Source: Psychrobacter arenosus (GTDB lineage: Bacteria; Pseudomonadota; Gammaproteobacteria; Pseudomonadales; Moraxellaceae). Taken from it: a DNA stretch of 64,000 nt. Both the position numbers and the translations under genes were made by a program. Shown here in pieces: positions 56,360-64,000 of the stretch. Location: NCBI RefSeq assembly GCF_904848165.1, contig NZ_LR884459.1:992001-1056000 (forward strand), read 5' to 3'. Under the pieces are notes generated by a model. It saw only the letters and a program-made list of their open reading frames with translations. It did not search any database and was not told the origin of the DNA. Numbering within the stretch: the stretch's first letter is position 1; the number at the start of each line of letters is the position of its first letter.

Positions 56360-57082
56360 ATGCTTACCGTCTTATTGTTAGCTGGCGTAGAAAAGCTGGT
56401 CAATCTTGCCATCCGTAGTGACGAGATTACCCGAGCCGGATTGGTGCCCTTAAGTGGTAAGGTGCTGCGTTTAACCATGCAAGTACCGGCTTTAAATATA
56501 GATGTGCTGTTTAACGACAACCATTTACGCTTTGAGCCGGTAGTCGCGCCCAGCGTCTTTGAGCCCCGCGGTTATGATGCCAGTATGGAGTCTAGTAGCG
56601 ACAGTAGCGAGCGCGTCCGTGCTAGGGCGGCTATGGCTAGCCTAGGGCATAGCGCTCCAGACTGTACTATCAAAGTGGCGAATATTGCAGAACTGCTCAA
56701 CCTTATGCGCAGCACCGAGGGCAACCTGCCTATCGAAGGCGACTACAAAGTATTGATGCAGCTTAAACAATTGATTGCAGGCTTTGACCCCGATGTTGCC
56801 GGTCAGCTCGAGCCTTTGATTGGCGTGCCTTTAGCCTCACAATTAAACCTATTGATTCGGCAGTTAAAGGGCACTTTGCGCCATACCGCTAAGCATACTT
56901 TTGATGATGTGGCAGATTGGGCGAATGACGTTGCTGGCAATGCGCGTGTCGACCCAGAGATGACCGCTGAAGTCGATGAGCTTAAGCAGCAACTGCTCAA
57001 ATTGCGCGCGGACATTGAGCGTGAAGAAGCCCGGCTCGCTATGATTATGGCCGAGCAAGCCCGACTAAAACAACAGAACTAG
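56360..57082 (+). CDS. ubiJ: Ubiquinone biosynthesis accessory factor UbiJ (SCP2 domain)
   Basis: 240 residues. SCP2-like lipid-binding domain at the N-terminus (LSGKVLRLTMQVPALNIDVLF) and a C-terminal coiled coil (EVDELKQQLLKLRADIEREEARLAM). UbiJ helps assemble the ubiquinone complex with UbiK. Located between ubiE and ubiB as in E. coli and relatives. The first ~20 residues are hydrophobic (MLTVLLLAGVEKLVNLAI). Confidence 0.88.
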   Translation: MLTVLLLAGVEKLVNLAIRSDEITRAGLVPLSGKVLRLTMQVPALNIDVLFNDNHLRFEPVVAPSVFEPRGYDASMESSSDSSERVRARAAMASLGHSAPDCTIKVANIAELLNLMRSTEGNLPIEGDYKVLMQLKQLIAGFDPDVAGQLEPLIGVPLASQLNLLIRQLKGTLRHTAKHTFDDVADWANDVAGNARVDPEMTAEVDELKQQLLKLRADIEREEARLAMIMAEQARLKQQN

Positions 57083-57129
57083 AATGAAGACCTAGACCCA
57101 GTCCCAGAATAAGAGGCGAGTAACTGTTC

Positions 57130-58776
57130 ATGCTTTTTTCCTACCGCAAACGCCTGCTTGAGCTATGGCGCATCGCTGCTCATTACCGTATCGATACTCA
57201 CCTACCTTTAGAGGACACGCCGCAATTGCAGCCTGTGGCTCGGTTGATTCGTATGCACCCTGCTGCTTGGGGCAAAGCGCATCAGCCTAATGGCATTAAG
57301 TTTGCGCTCGAAGATATGGGAACACTGTTTCTCAAGTTGGGGCAGCTATTGTCTACGCGTCGCGACTTAGTAACGCCAGAGATTATTGAGCAATTGGTGC
57401 AGTTGCAAGACCGCGTTAAACCCTTTGATGTCAATATAGCGATAGCCCAGATAGAAGACAGTAAACATGGCTTAGGCGCTCCTATTAACAAGCTATTTGC
57501 TCGTTTTGATGTCAAGCCGTTAGCCGCCGCCTCTATCGCACAAGTCCATACGGCGGCTTTTCACGATGGCCGTGAAGTGGTGGTCAAAGTGGTGCGCCCT
57601 GATATTCGCGAAACTATCGTGGCAGACTTTGAGCTGCTGCGAGAGCTAGCGCAATGGGCGTCAGCCCGTATTGAAGCGGCGCGTGCGGTACGTATTATCG
57701 ATATTGTCGAAGACTATCGCCAAGTTATGCTTGGCGAGCTGGATCTGACTTTTGAGGCAGACAATACTACTCAGATGCGCAATAACTTCTTAGGCTCGGC
57801 GATGATGTACGTGCCAGAAGTCTACGACTCGTCTAAAAATGTCATGGTTATGGAGCGCATTTTTGGGGTGCCTATCTCGCACACCCAGGTGTTTGACGAG
57901 TTAGGGTATAACCGAGCGGCATTAGCTGAACGCGGTCTGACCATCTTCTTTACCCAAGTCTTCCGCGATAACTTTTTTCATGCAGATATGCACCCCGGTA
58001 ATATCTTTGTCGAAGTCGCAACGCCTGAAGTCATGGCGGCCAATCCCAATTATAACCCCCGCTATATCGGCCTTGATTGTGCCATCATGGGGGAGCTGTC
58101 AAAAGAAGATCAGCTGATCGTAGCGCGTATGCTGCTGTCGGTGATTAACAATAACTTTACCGCTCTAGTGGATATCGTCAGTCGTGCCGGCTGGATTCCA
58201 CCCAATGCGGATAAGCACGCTTTGACTCGTGATATGCGCCGTACCGTCTCGCCGATGCTAGCCAAGCCAATCAATGAGATTGATTTTGCTGGCGTGTTGA
58301 TGCAAATTCTAGATATTGCCCGCCGCCATCATATGAGCATCCCGCCACAGCTGATGCTATTGCTCAAGACGCTAGTGCATGTCGAAGGTTTAGGTCGCGA
58401 CTTATATCCTGAGTTAGACATCTGGTCACTGGCGAAACCTATCCTTACTGGCTGGGTCAAAGAGCAGCTAGACCCTATGCGCAATTTGCAACAGCTGCGG
58501 ACGCAACTGCCTGAGCTATTGCTCACTAGCGCGCAATTGCCCAAATTATTTGATCAAGGTTTGCAGAGCCTAGCCTCGCAAGGCTCTCGTCAAGACGACC
58601 AACTGCGCGAGATGCAACAGATTCGCTCAGATATGCTAAATGATCGTCGCCGTGATTGGCTAGCACTTGCCGGTTTTGGTATTAGCGTCGCTATTGCGAC
58701 CCAAGTTATCGGTTGGTTATCCCCCATTTTTTATATCATTGCCATTGTCTTTGTCATCTGGCGGATGGTCGGCTAA
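57130..58776 (+). CDS. ubiB: Ubiquinone biosynthesis regulatory protein kinase UbiB
   Basis: 548 residues, full length. ABC1/ADCK family: KxGQ motif FLKLGQLLSTRRDL, AAAS motif PLAAASIAQVHTA in place of a P-loop, VVVKVVRPD (ATP lysine), and GLDCAIMGEL corresponding to the DFG region. Two C-terminal membrane helices (about 508-546). Needed for ubiquinone synthesis, likely through extraction of precursors from the membrane. 47 bases after ubiJ. Confidence 0.95.
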   Translation: MLFSYRKRLLELWRIAAHYRIDTHLPLEDTPQLQPVARLIRMHPAAWGKAHQPNGIKFALEDMGTLFLKLGQLLSTRRDLVTPEIIEQLVQLQDRVKPFDVNIAIAQIEDSKHGLGAPINKLFARFDVKPLAAASIAQVHTAAFHDGREVVVKVVRPDIRETIVADFELLRELAQWASARIEAARAVRIIDIVEDYRQVMLGELDLTFEADNTTQMRNNFLGSAMMYVPEVYDSSKNVMVMERIFGVPISHTQVFDELGYNRAALAERGLTIFFTQVFRDNFFHADMHPGNIFVEVATPEVMAANPNYNPRYIGLDCAIMGELSKEDQLIVARMLLSVINNNFTALVDIVSRAGWIPPNADKHALTRDMRRTVSPMLAKPINEIDFAGVLMQILDIARRHHMSIPPQLMLLLKTLVHVEGLGRDLYPELDIWSLAKPILTGWVKEQLDPMRNLQQLRTQLPELLLTSAQLPKLFDQGLQSLASQGSRQDDQLREMQQIRSDMLNDRRRDWLALAGFGISVAIATQVIGWLSPIFYIIAIVFVIWRMVG

Positions 58777-58905
58777 AGCGCTGACCTTACCTGCCCCTCT
58801 CTTGGCAGTATGACGGACTATGTGGGTCGCCTGGTGCTTATCAGCGCTATAATCGACTCACGCTATAGCTATTCTATATGCTCATCTTCTAGGAGATACC
58901 TATCT

Positions 58906-60339
58906 ATGTTGTCCTCATCCCTAGCGCCTACCACTCCTAACCTACCCCCGCAAAACGCTAATCACGCAGAAGCGATCGCGGCTTTACAAGCTAGATTCAG
59001 TCAGCAGTTAACCACCAACGCTACTGTACGTGAGCAACATGGCCACACTATGACCTGGCTCACCAATCAGCCACCTGATGCTGTCCTAACCGTACAGGAT
59101 AAACAAGACGTCGCAGATGCTGTCGCGTTGTGCAATCAATTTAAAATGCCAGTGATTGCTTTTGGTATTGGCTCCTCTTTAGAAGGTCAGTTGAATGCGC
59201 CTTATGGTGGCCTCTGTATCGATATGCATGCGATGAACGCTATCTTACGCGTTGATAACGAAGATTTAACCGTGACTGTGCAACCTGGTGTGACCCGTGA
59301 GCAGCTAAATCATTATTTACGCGATACCGGCCTCTTCTTCCCTATCGATCCCGGCGCTAATGCGAGTATTGGCGGCATGGTCGCTACCCGCGCTTCGGGG
59401 ACGAATGCTGTCCGTTATGGCACGATGAAAGACGTGGTATTGGCGTTAGAAGTTGTGACGGCGAGCGGTGAGATTGTTCGTACTGGTACCCGCGCGAAAA
59501 AGTCGGCTGCTGGCTACGATTTAACCCGGCTAATGATTGGCTCTGAAGGCACATTGGGTATCGTCACTGAGGTTACCCTCAAGCTTTTCGGTATTAGCGA
59601 ATGTATCGGTAGCGGGCTTTGCCATTTCCCCACCGTTGAAGCCGCCTGCCAAGCGACTATGCTGACTATCCAAATGTGCTTACCGATTGCCCGCATTGAG
59701 CTACTGGATGCCCTCCAAGTCAAAGCCTGTAATCAATACGCCAACTTAAACTTGCAAGAGACGCCCACCCTATTTATCGAATTCCACGGCACAGAGGCCA
59801 GCGTTGCTGAACAAGCCGCCACCTTTGCCGATATCATCGCCGAGTTTGACGGTACCGATTTTAATTGGCATACCGATGAGGCTGAGCGTAAACGCCTATG
59901 GCAAGCCCGCCACAATGCCTACCATGCCAGCGCAGCGCTACGCCCTAGTGCCAAACCACTCTCTACCGATGCTTGCGTGCCAATTTCCCGCTTAGCGGAA
60001 TGCGTGAGCGAAACCGCTAAGGATATCGCAGCGTCGGGTATGATTGGGCCTATCGTAGGTCATGTGGGTGACGGCAACTTCCATGTGTTACTGTTGGTGG
60101 ATACAGACAATCCTAGCGAAATCGCTAAAGCAGAAGATATTATCGGTCGCTTGGCGTTGCGCGCGATTGCAATGGAAGGCACTTGTACGGGCGAGCATGG
60201 TATTGGGCAAGGTAAGCAAAAATACATGCAACAAGAGCATGGTGATGCCTTACCATTGATGCAGGCTATTAAGTCAGCGTTAGACCCCAATAACATCCTT
60301 AACCCAGGCAAAATTTGGCCACAGCCATTAGCAGGCTAG
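58906..60339 (+). CDS. FAD-binding oxidase, D-lactate dehydrogenase/GlcD-like
   Basis: 477 residues from the ATG at 58906, preceded by AGGAGATAC. An earlier ATG at 58810 would add 32 residues with no homology and overlap the promoter. FAD-binding domain FAD_binding_4 (about 55-230) with IAFGIGSSLEGQLN, PGVTREQLNHYL, GANASIGGMVATRASGTNAVRYG and IGSEGTLGIVTEVTLKL. C-terminal FAD-linked oxidase domain with GHVGDGNFHVLL and CTGEHGIGQGKQKYM. Family members oxidise D-lactate or glycolate to 2-oxo acids, passing electrons to cytochrome c or quinone. D-lactate is the most likely substrate. Confidence 0.9.
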   Translation: MLSSSLAPTTPNLPPQNANHAEAIAALQARFSQQLTTNATVREQHGHTMTWLTNQPPDAVLTVQDKQDVADAVALCNQFKMPVIAFGIGSSLEGQLNAPYGGLCIDMHAMNAILRVDNEDLTVTVQPGVTREQLNHYLRDTGLFFPIDPGANASIGGMVATRASGTNAVRYGTMKDVVLALEVVTASGEIVRTGTRAKKSAAGYDLTRLMIGSEGTLGIVTEVTLKLFGISECIGSGLCHFPTVEAACQATMLTIQMCLPIARIELLDALQVKACNQYANLNLQETPTLFIEFHGTEASVAEQAATFADIIAEFDGTDFNWHTDEAERKRLWQARHNAYHASAALRPSAKPLSTDACVPISRLAECVSETAKDIAASGMIGPIVGHVGDGNFHVLLLVDTDNPSEIAKAEDIIGRLALRAIAMEGTCTGEHGIGQGKQKYMQQEHGDALPLMQAIKSALDPNNILNPGKIWPQPLAG

Positions 60340-60492
60340 TCATTGATAATAACCATCTAGCTATAGTGAATGATGTCACTTTTAAACGAGCTTGTTAAGA
60401 GCCGCTGTCCTTCGCAACGTTCTGTACTTATAACGCTATGCTCACAAACTTGCTCCTATAAATCTGTGCTTATAACCATGATGTAGACCTTT

Positions 60493-60813
60493 ATGAAAAA
60501 CTCTTTGCTTACGCTCGGCTCCACTGCTCTAGCGAATCGTACCGTCAAACGCTCTAGCCAAGTCTCACTAGTGCTGCTGGGTACGTTAGCGGCGGTGGGC
60601 TGTAGTAAAACCGACACCTATCAATATGCAGATAAAGAGGACTGCGTTAAAGATTGGGGCGAGACTGAATGTGAGCAAAAAGGAGAGCGGCGCCGCGGTG
60701 GTGGGTTTTTCTTTTATGCGGCAGCAGCTCGCTATGGGGCAAACCAAGCCCGGCATGCGCAAACGGTAAAACGGGGCGGCTTCGGCAGTCGTTTTAGTAG
60801 CGGGCGCAGTTAG
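60493..60813 (+). CDS. Small lipoprotein-like protein (YgiB/DUF1190-type)
   Basis: 106 residues. Hydrophobic segment with lipobox-like AVGC (Cys about 37) following a 20-residue leader. DTYQYADKEDCVKDWGETECEQ resembles the start of YgiB/DUF1190 proteins, which pair with the next gene's family. The C-terminus is Gly/Arg-rich. Shorter than E. coli YgiB (about 220). It is followed 5 bases later by the YgiC-like gene, supporting the pairing. Confidence 0.75.
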   Translation: MKNSLLTLGSTALANRTVKRSSQVSLVLLGTLAAVGCSKTDTYQYADKEDCVKDWGETECEQKGERRRGGGFFFYAAAARYGANQARHAQTVKRGGFGSRFSSGRS

Positions 60814-60818
60814 TTCCT

Positions 60819-62036
60819 ATGAAAAGACAAGCCATCACGCCCCGACCCCACTGGCAGGCCAAGCTCGAGCGTCTAGGGTTTGATTATCACAGTATGGATG
60901 GCGATTATTGGCAAGAGAGTGCTTGCTATCGGTTTACTGAGCGGCAAATCGACCGTTTAGAAGACGCGACTACGACCCTACACGAGCTATGCCTCGCAGC
61001 GGTCAGTTTTATTATTAATCACGATCGCTTTGCTCAATTGGGTATCGACCCTGCTACTGCAGCGCTCATTGAACAAAGTTGGCGCCAACGTGAGCCTGCG
61101 CTGTATGGTCGTTTTGATTTGGTCTACCATCCGGTGCATACGCCTGAGCCTAAAATGCTCGAATATAATGCCGATACGCCGACGTCCTTGTTTGAAGCTA
61201 GCGTGGCGCAGTGGTATTGGTTGCAAGATAATTTTCCACATGCCGACCAATTTAACAGCATTCATGAGCGCCTAATCGGTCAATGGCGACTGCTAACTGA
61301 GCATTGGCCAGCGCATGCTGCTATAACTTTTGCGACCATCACCGATAGTATCGAAGACGTGGTGACTTGTCGCTATTTGCAGGATACCGCCCTACAAGCC
61401 GGGCTGACCGCGCAGTTTATGGACTTACGCAATATCGGGGTAATGCCGACCCCCGCGCAAACTGACCAAATAGGACAAATAGGACAGTTTGTCGACTTAG
61501 CGGACCAGCCTATCGAGGTACTTTTTAAACTGTACCCTTGGGAATGGTTATTAGAAGAACCTTTTGCCGCGCATATTGCCACCAGTCATACGCAATGGTT
61601 AGAGCCTATTTGGAAGCTGTTACTTAGTAATAAAGGGATTTTGCCTATCTTATGGGAAATGAATCCAGGTCATCCCAACTTACTGCCCAGTTATCTTGCC
61701 GATCAGCGCGAACAATTGGCCAACTATCCTTTAAAACATGGCATCATCGAAAAACCGTTATTCTCACGAGAAGGCGCCAATATTAGCGCTTTAAATAGTG
61801 ACTTTACGGTGACCGGTTTAGCCACCTCAGGCGAATATGGCAGTACACCTAAAAACCAACTCATCTATCAAGCGATGGAGCCGCTGCCCATGTTTATGAC
61901 CGCACAGCAGCAGCCGGTATATCCGGTGATTGGCAGTTGGGTGATCGGTCATGGCGCAGCTGGTCTGGGCATTCGTGAGGACAATAGTCTTATAACTAAA
62001 GACAGCAGCCATTTTGTGCCGCACTACTTTGATTAA
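60819..62036 (+). CDS. Glutathionylspermidine synthase-like ATP-grasp protein (YgiC-type)
   Basis: 405 residues. ATP-grasp fold of the glutathionylspermidine synthetase family: YNADTPTSLFEASVAQW (about 110-126), LPILWEMNPGHPNLLPSYL, EKPLFSREGANIS and GSWVIGHGAAGLGIREDNSLI. YgiC itself ligates peptides poorly and does not make glutathionylspermidine; the activity here is uncertain. Cotranscribed with the YgiB-like gene. Confidence 0.88.
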   Translation: MKRQAITPRPHWQAKLERLGFDYHSMDGDYWQESACYRFTERQIDRLEDATTTLHELCLAAVSFIINHDRFAQLGIDPATAALIEQSWRQREPALYGRFDLVYHPVHTPEPKMLEYNADTPTSLFEASVAQWYWLQDNFPHADQFNSIHERLIGQWRLLTEHWPAHAAITFATITDSIEDVVTCRYLQDTALQAGLTAQFMDLRNIGVMPTPAQTDQIGQIGQFVDLADQPIEVLFKLYPWEWLLEEPFAAHIATSHTQWLEPIWKLLLSNKGILPILWEMNPGHPNLLPSYLADQREQLANYPLKHGIIEKPLFSREGANISALNSDFTVTGLATSGEYGSTPKNQLIYQAMEPLPMFMTAQQQPVYPVIGSWVIGHGAAGLGIREDNSLITKDSSHFVPHYFD

Positions 62037-62176
62037 CAGACTGTGATTAAAAAGTTTTTATTAATAAGCATTGATTAATCAGCTTCGATGACCCTATCAA
62101 TAGTTCGCCAATTTTTCTTCCTATAATCTATAACTTTAACCCTATAACCTTTAACCGCTTGCAAGGCGCCTGCATC

Positions 62177-62584
62177 ATGATTTTATCCAACTTATTAGCG
62201 ACTCTGCCCAACTTCCTAGCTTATGGTGCCTCTGCTATCGTGCTAATGGGCGCCTTCGTTTATATTTATACTGCCATTACTCCCCATAAAGAATTTGCGC
62301 TCATTAAAGATGGTAACGTGGCTGCCAGTATCAGTTTAAGCGGAGCCTTGCTGGGCTTTGTCTTAGCATTGGCTTCGGTCATCGAGCACAGCGTTAGCCT
62401 AATCGATATGGTGATTTGGGGCATAGTAGCGCTTATTGTACAACTGTTGGCTTATTTCCTCGTACGCCTAGCCCTACCAGCACTCTCACAAGGTATTGAA
62501 GACAATAATATTAGCAAAGCTATCTTGCTCGCCAGCACCGCGATTAGCTTTGGTTTGATTAATGCGGCTTGTATGGTGTATTGA
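62177..62584 (+). CDS. DUF350 membrane protein (YjfL-type)
   Basis: 135 residues from the ATG at 62177, chosen because AAGG lies nine bases upstream; an ATG at 62159 would add MQGACI. Four membrane helices, with conserved DGNVAASISLSGALLGF and SIEDNN-like features of DUF350. In several genomes DUF350, YgiB and YgiC genes occur together, as here, suggesting a common membrane process. Confidence 0.85.
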   Translation: MILSNLLATLPNFLAYGASAIVLMGAFVYIYTAITPHKEFALIKDGNVAASISLSGALLGFVLALASVIEHSVSLIDMVIWGIVALIVQLLAYFLVRLALPALSQGIEDNNISKAILLASTAISFGLINAACMVY

Positions 62585-62616
62585 AGACTAAAATTAAAAC
62601 ACATTTTTCGAATATT

Positions 62617-62652
62617 AAAAAAGCCTCCCTATCTATTAATAGTGAGGCTTTC
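62617..62652. terminator. Terminator between DUF350 gene and ruvB
   Basis: GCCTC/GAGGC stem with inner CTAT/ATAG pairing, A-run before (T-run for ruvB) and TTTCT after. Stronger in the ruvB direction. Confidence 0.75.
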
Positions 62653-62702
62653 TGTTATTGGAAGGATAGGACTGTATTTTAGGAGTGTGAGTCGCTAAAT
62701 AC

Positions 62703-63686
62703 TTAGCGCAACTGATCTATAGCCATTTGCGTTAAGACGCGACCACGCGCCGTACGTAACACATAGCCTTGTTGAATTAAGTAAGGCTCGATAACGTCTT
62801 CTAATGTCCCGCGATCCTCTGCCATCGCTGCTGCAATCGCTTCCACACCAGCAGGCCCGCCATCAAAGCGGTCGTTAACCATCTCGATATAGCGTCTGTC
62901 TAAGTGATCGAGACCGCGTCTATCGACCGCCAACATATCGAGCGCTCGCGCCGCAATATCTCCAGTCACATTACCATCGCCCTTCACTTCAGCATAATCT
63001 CGCACGCGTCTGAGCAGGCGGTTGGCAATACGCGGGGTACCCCGAGAACGTCGTGCTACCTCTACCGCACCCTCGCCTGTCATAGGCACATTCATCAATC
63101 TCGCTGAACGGCTGACAATAGTGGTCAAGTCTTCAATACTATAGAACTCGAGACGCTGCACAATACCAAAACGATCGCGCAGTGGTGAGGTAAGTAGACC
63201 AGCACGGGTCGTCGCCGCCACTAAGGTAAAGGGTGGCAAATCGAGCTTGATAGAGCGGGCAGCCGGGCCTTCCCCAATCATAATATCCAGTTGGAAATCT
63301 TCCATAGCCGGATATAGAATCTCTTCAATCACAGGGCTTAACCGGTGAATCTCATCAATGAATAAGACATCGCCTTCTTCTAAATTGGTCAGCATAGCCG
63401 CCAAATCGCCAGCCCGCTCCATGACCGGACCTGAAGTCGAGCGTAAATTACCGCCCATCTCTCGCGCAATAATATTGGCCAAGGTCGTCTTACCCAATCC
63501 CGGTGGGCCAAAAATCAACGTATGGTCTAACGATTCATTACGTTTTCGCGCTGCACCGATAAACACTTCCATCTGCTCACGCACTACAGGCTGACCAATG
63601 TAGTCGACTAAACGAGCGGGACGAATACCGGTATCAGGTGCATCATCTTGACGCTCTAGGGGATTAATCAAACGGTTTTCCATCAT
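62703..63686 (-). CDS. ruvB: Holliday junction branch migration helicase RuvB
   Basis: 327 residues, near the usual 330-345. AAA+ Walker [12 protein letters not shown] (about 60-70), Walker [12 protein letters not shown] (about 108-118), arginine finger [13 protein letters not shown], and C-terminal winged helix [16 protein letters not shown]. Drives branch migration with RuvA. Start is fixed by the conserved [12 protein letters not shown]. Ends at 62703. Confidence 0.97.
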   Translation of the reverse strand: MMENRLINPLERQDDAPDTGIRPARLVDYIGQPVVREQMEVFIGAARKRNESLDHTLIFGPPGLGKTTLANIIAREMGGNLRSTSGPVMERAGDLAAMLTNLEEGDVLFIDEIHRLSPVIEEILYPAMEDFQLDIMIGEGPAARSIKLDLPPFTLVAATTRAGLLTSPLRDRFGIVQRLEFYSIEDLTTIVSRSARLMNVPMTGEGAVEVARRSRGTPRIANRLLRRVRDYAEVKGDGNVTGDIAARALDMLAVDRRGLDHLDRRYIEMVNDRFDGGPAGVEAIAAAMAEDRGTLEDVIEPYLIQQGYVLRTARGRVLTQMAIDQLR

Positions 63687-63822
63687 GAAATACGGACTTC
63701 CTAATATAGAACGGTGGTAATAAATTTAAATGGGTTTGGTTGAACCCTTATGGTTATAGATAAATATAAAGATAAGCATACGTTATCCTACGCTATTTTT
63801 CTTACCTCTTTTTCACTGCGCA

Positions 63823-63850
63823 TAAAAAAGACGACATTCACTGTCGTCTT
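63823..63850 (-). terminator. Terminator of the gene to the right (minus strand)
   Basis: Nine-base stem AAGACGACA/TGTCGTCTT, loop TTCAC, followed on the minus strand by six T. It lies between the partial gene at 63917 and ruvB, so those two may be separate transcripts. Confidence 0.85.
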
Positions 63851-63916
63851 GATTAAAAATGGCTGTCGTCTGAATTAAATAGAGTATAAAGGATAACAAT
63901 TCAGTGCTTAGCTGCT

Positions 63917-64000
63917 TTAAAAAGTAGACAGCTGCTTTAGCGTGGCTTTTAGTAAAGACTGGGTATCTTTAAAGCCGTCATCATTGCTCGAGCGCGCCGC
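63917..64000 (-). CDS. C-terminal end of a gene, possibly ruvA (partial)
   Basis: The last 27 codons, ending NDDGFKDTQSLLKATLKQLSTF-stop. The pattern of a short Leu/Ala-rich final helix resembles the end of RuvA domain III, and ruvA normally precedes ruvB. A strong terminator before ruvB is unusual for this pair, so the call is tentative. Confidence 0.4.
   Translation of the reverse strand, partial: AARSSNDDGFKDTQSLLKATLKQLSTF

Noticed and set aside
1..64000. CRISPR array
   Set aside because: No series of regularly spaced direct repeats was seen. The only short clustered repeats are the GGTCAC copies, which are too close together for spacers.
1..64000. Insertion sequences
   Set aside because: No transposase gene or paired terminal inverted repeats were found, including in the island.

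Overview
The window looks like a gammaproteobacterial chromosome from the Moraxellaceae, most probably Psychrobacter. Supporting signs are the ccoG/fixH block, a pmrCAB-type lipid A operon, the ubiE-ubiJ-ubiB block preceded by a FFLEELY-type gene, a single ruvB, and the overall protein flavour. The genus call is by recognition of protein families, not by a database search.

Left core (1-16.6 kb): respiratory and nitrogen-oxide functions. It starts with the end of a cytochrome c oxidase subunit (ccoP), then ccoG, fixH and ttcA. A nitric oxide/molybdenum block follows: hmp flavohaemoglobin, moaD, a three-gene unit nsrR-modA-modB, a CopD-like membrane protein, and nnrS with a good NsrR-type operator in front. 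Next is a pmrC(eptA)-pmrA-pmrB operon for lipid A modification with a PmrA-type box upstream, a divergent PAP2 phosphatase and a lipoprotein gene.

Genomic island (about 16.76-40.83 kb): an AT-rich insertion next to tRNA-Asp, bounded by a perfect 125-bp direct repeat (16632-16756 and 40710-40834). The repeat contains the 3' half of the tRNA and its terminator. The island is almost wholly anti-invader machinery: (a) an Argonaute/PIWI-like protein candidate beside a very large SF2 helicase with a C-terminal PD-(D/E)XK-like nuclease; (b) a McrB-like ATPase, a DUF2357-type nuclease and a DUF3800-type protein in one operon; (c) a complete type I restriction-modification locus (hsdM, hsdS, hsdR); (d) a divergent EVE-like-McrB/McrC pair. 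No integrase is visible. Two genes carry single lesions that split otherwise continuous reading frames: an in-frame TAG inside the helicase's nuclease domain, and a -1 frameshift at a six-A run in the DUF2357 gene. Systems (a) and (b) may therefore be newly inactivated, or recoded.

Right core (40.8-64 kb): tRNA-Asp and tRNA-Val with a strong shared promoter, a BapA-like repetitive adhesin with an OmpA-family partner, glutathione peroxidase, MsrB, an unusual XRE-HTH/alanine-aminotransferase fusion with matching palindromic operators, a PiT phosphate transporter, a PPK2 polyphosphate:AMP phosphotransferase, the ubiquinone genes ubiE-ubiJ-ubiB, a D-lactate dehydrogenase-like flavoprotein, a YgiB/YgiC/YjfL-like set, and ruvB.

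The most interesting material is the island. It contains two multi-gene systems that are not simple matches to textbook restriction systems, each broken at exactly one place. The aminotransferase-repressor fusion with its own operator array is the best core-genome oddity.
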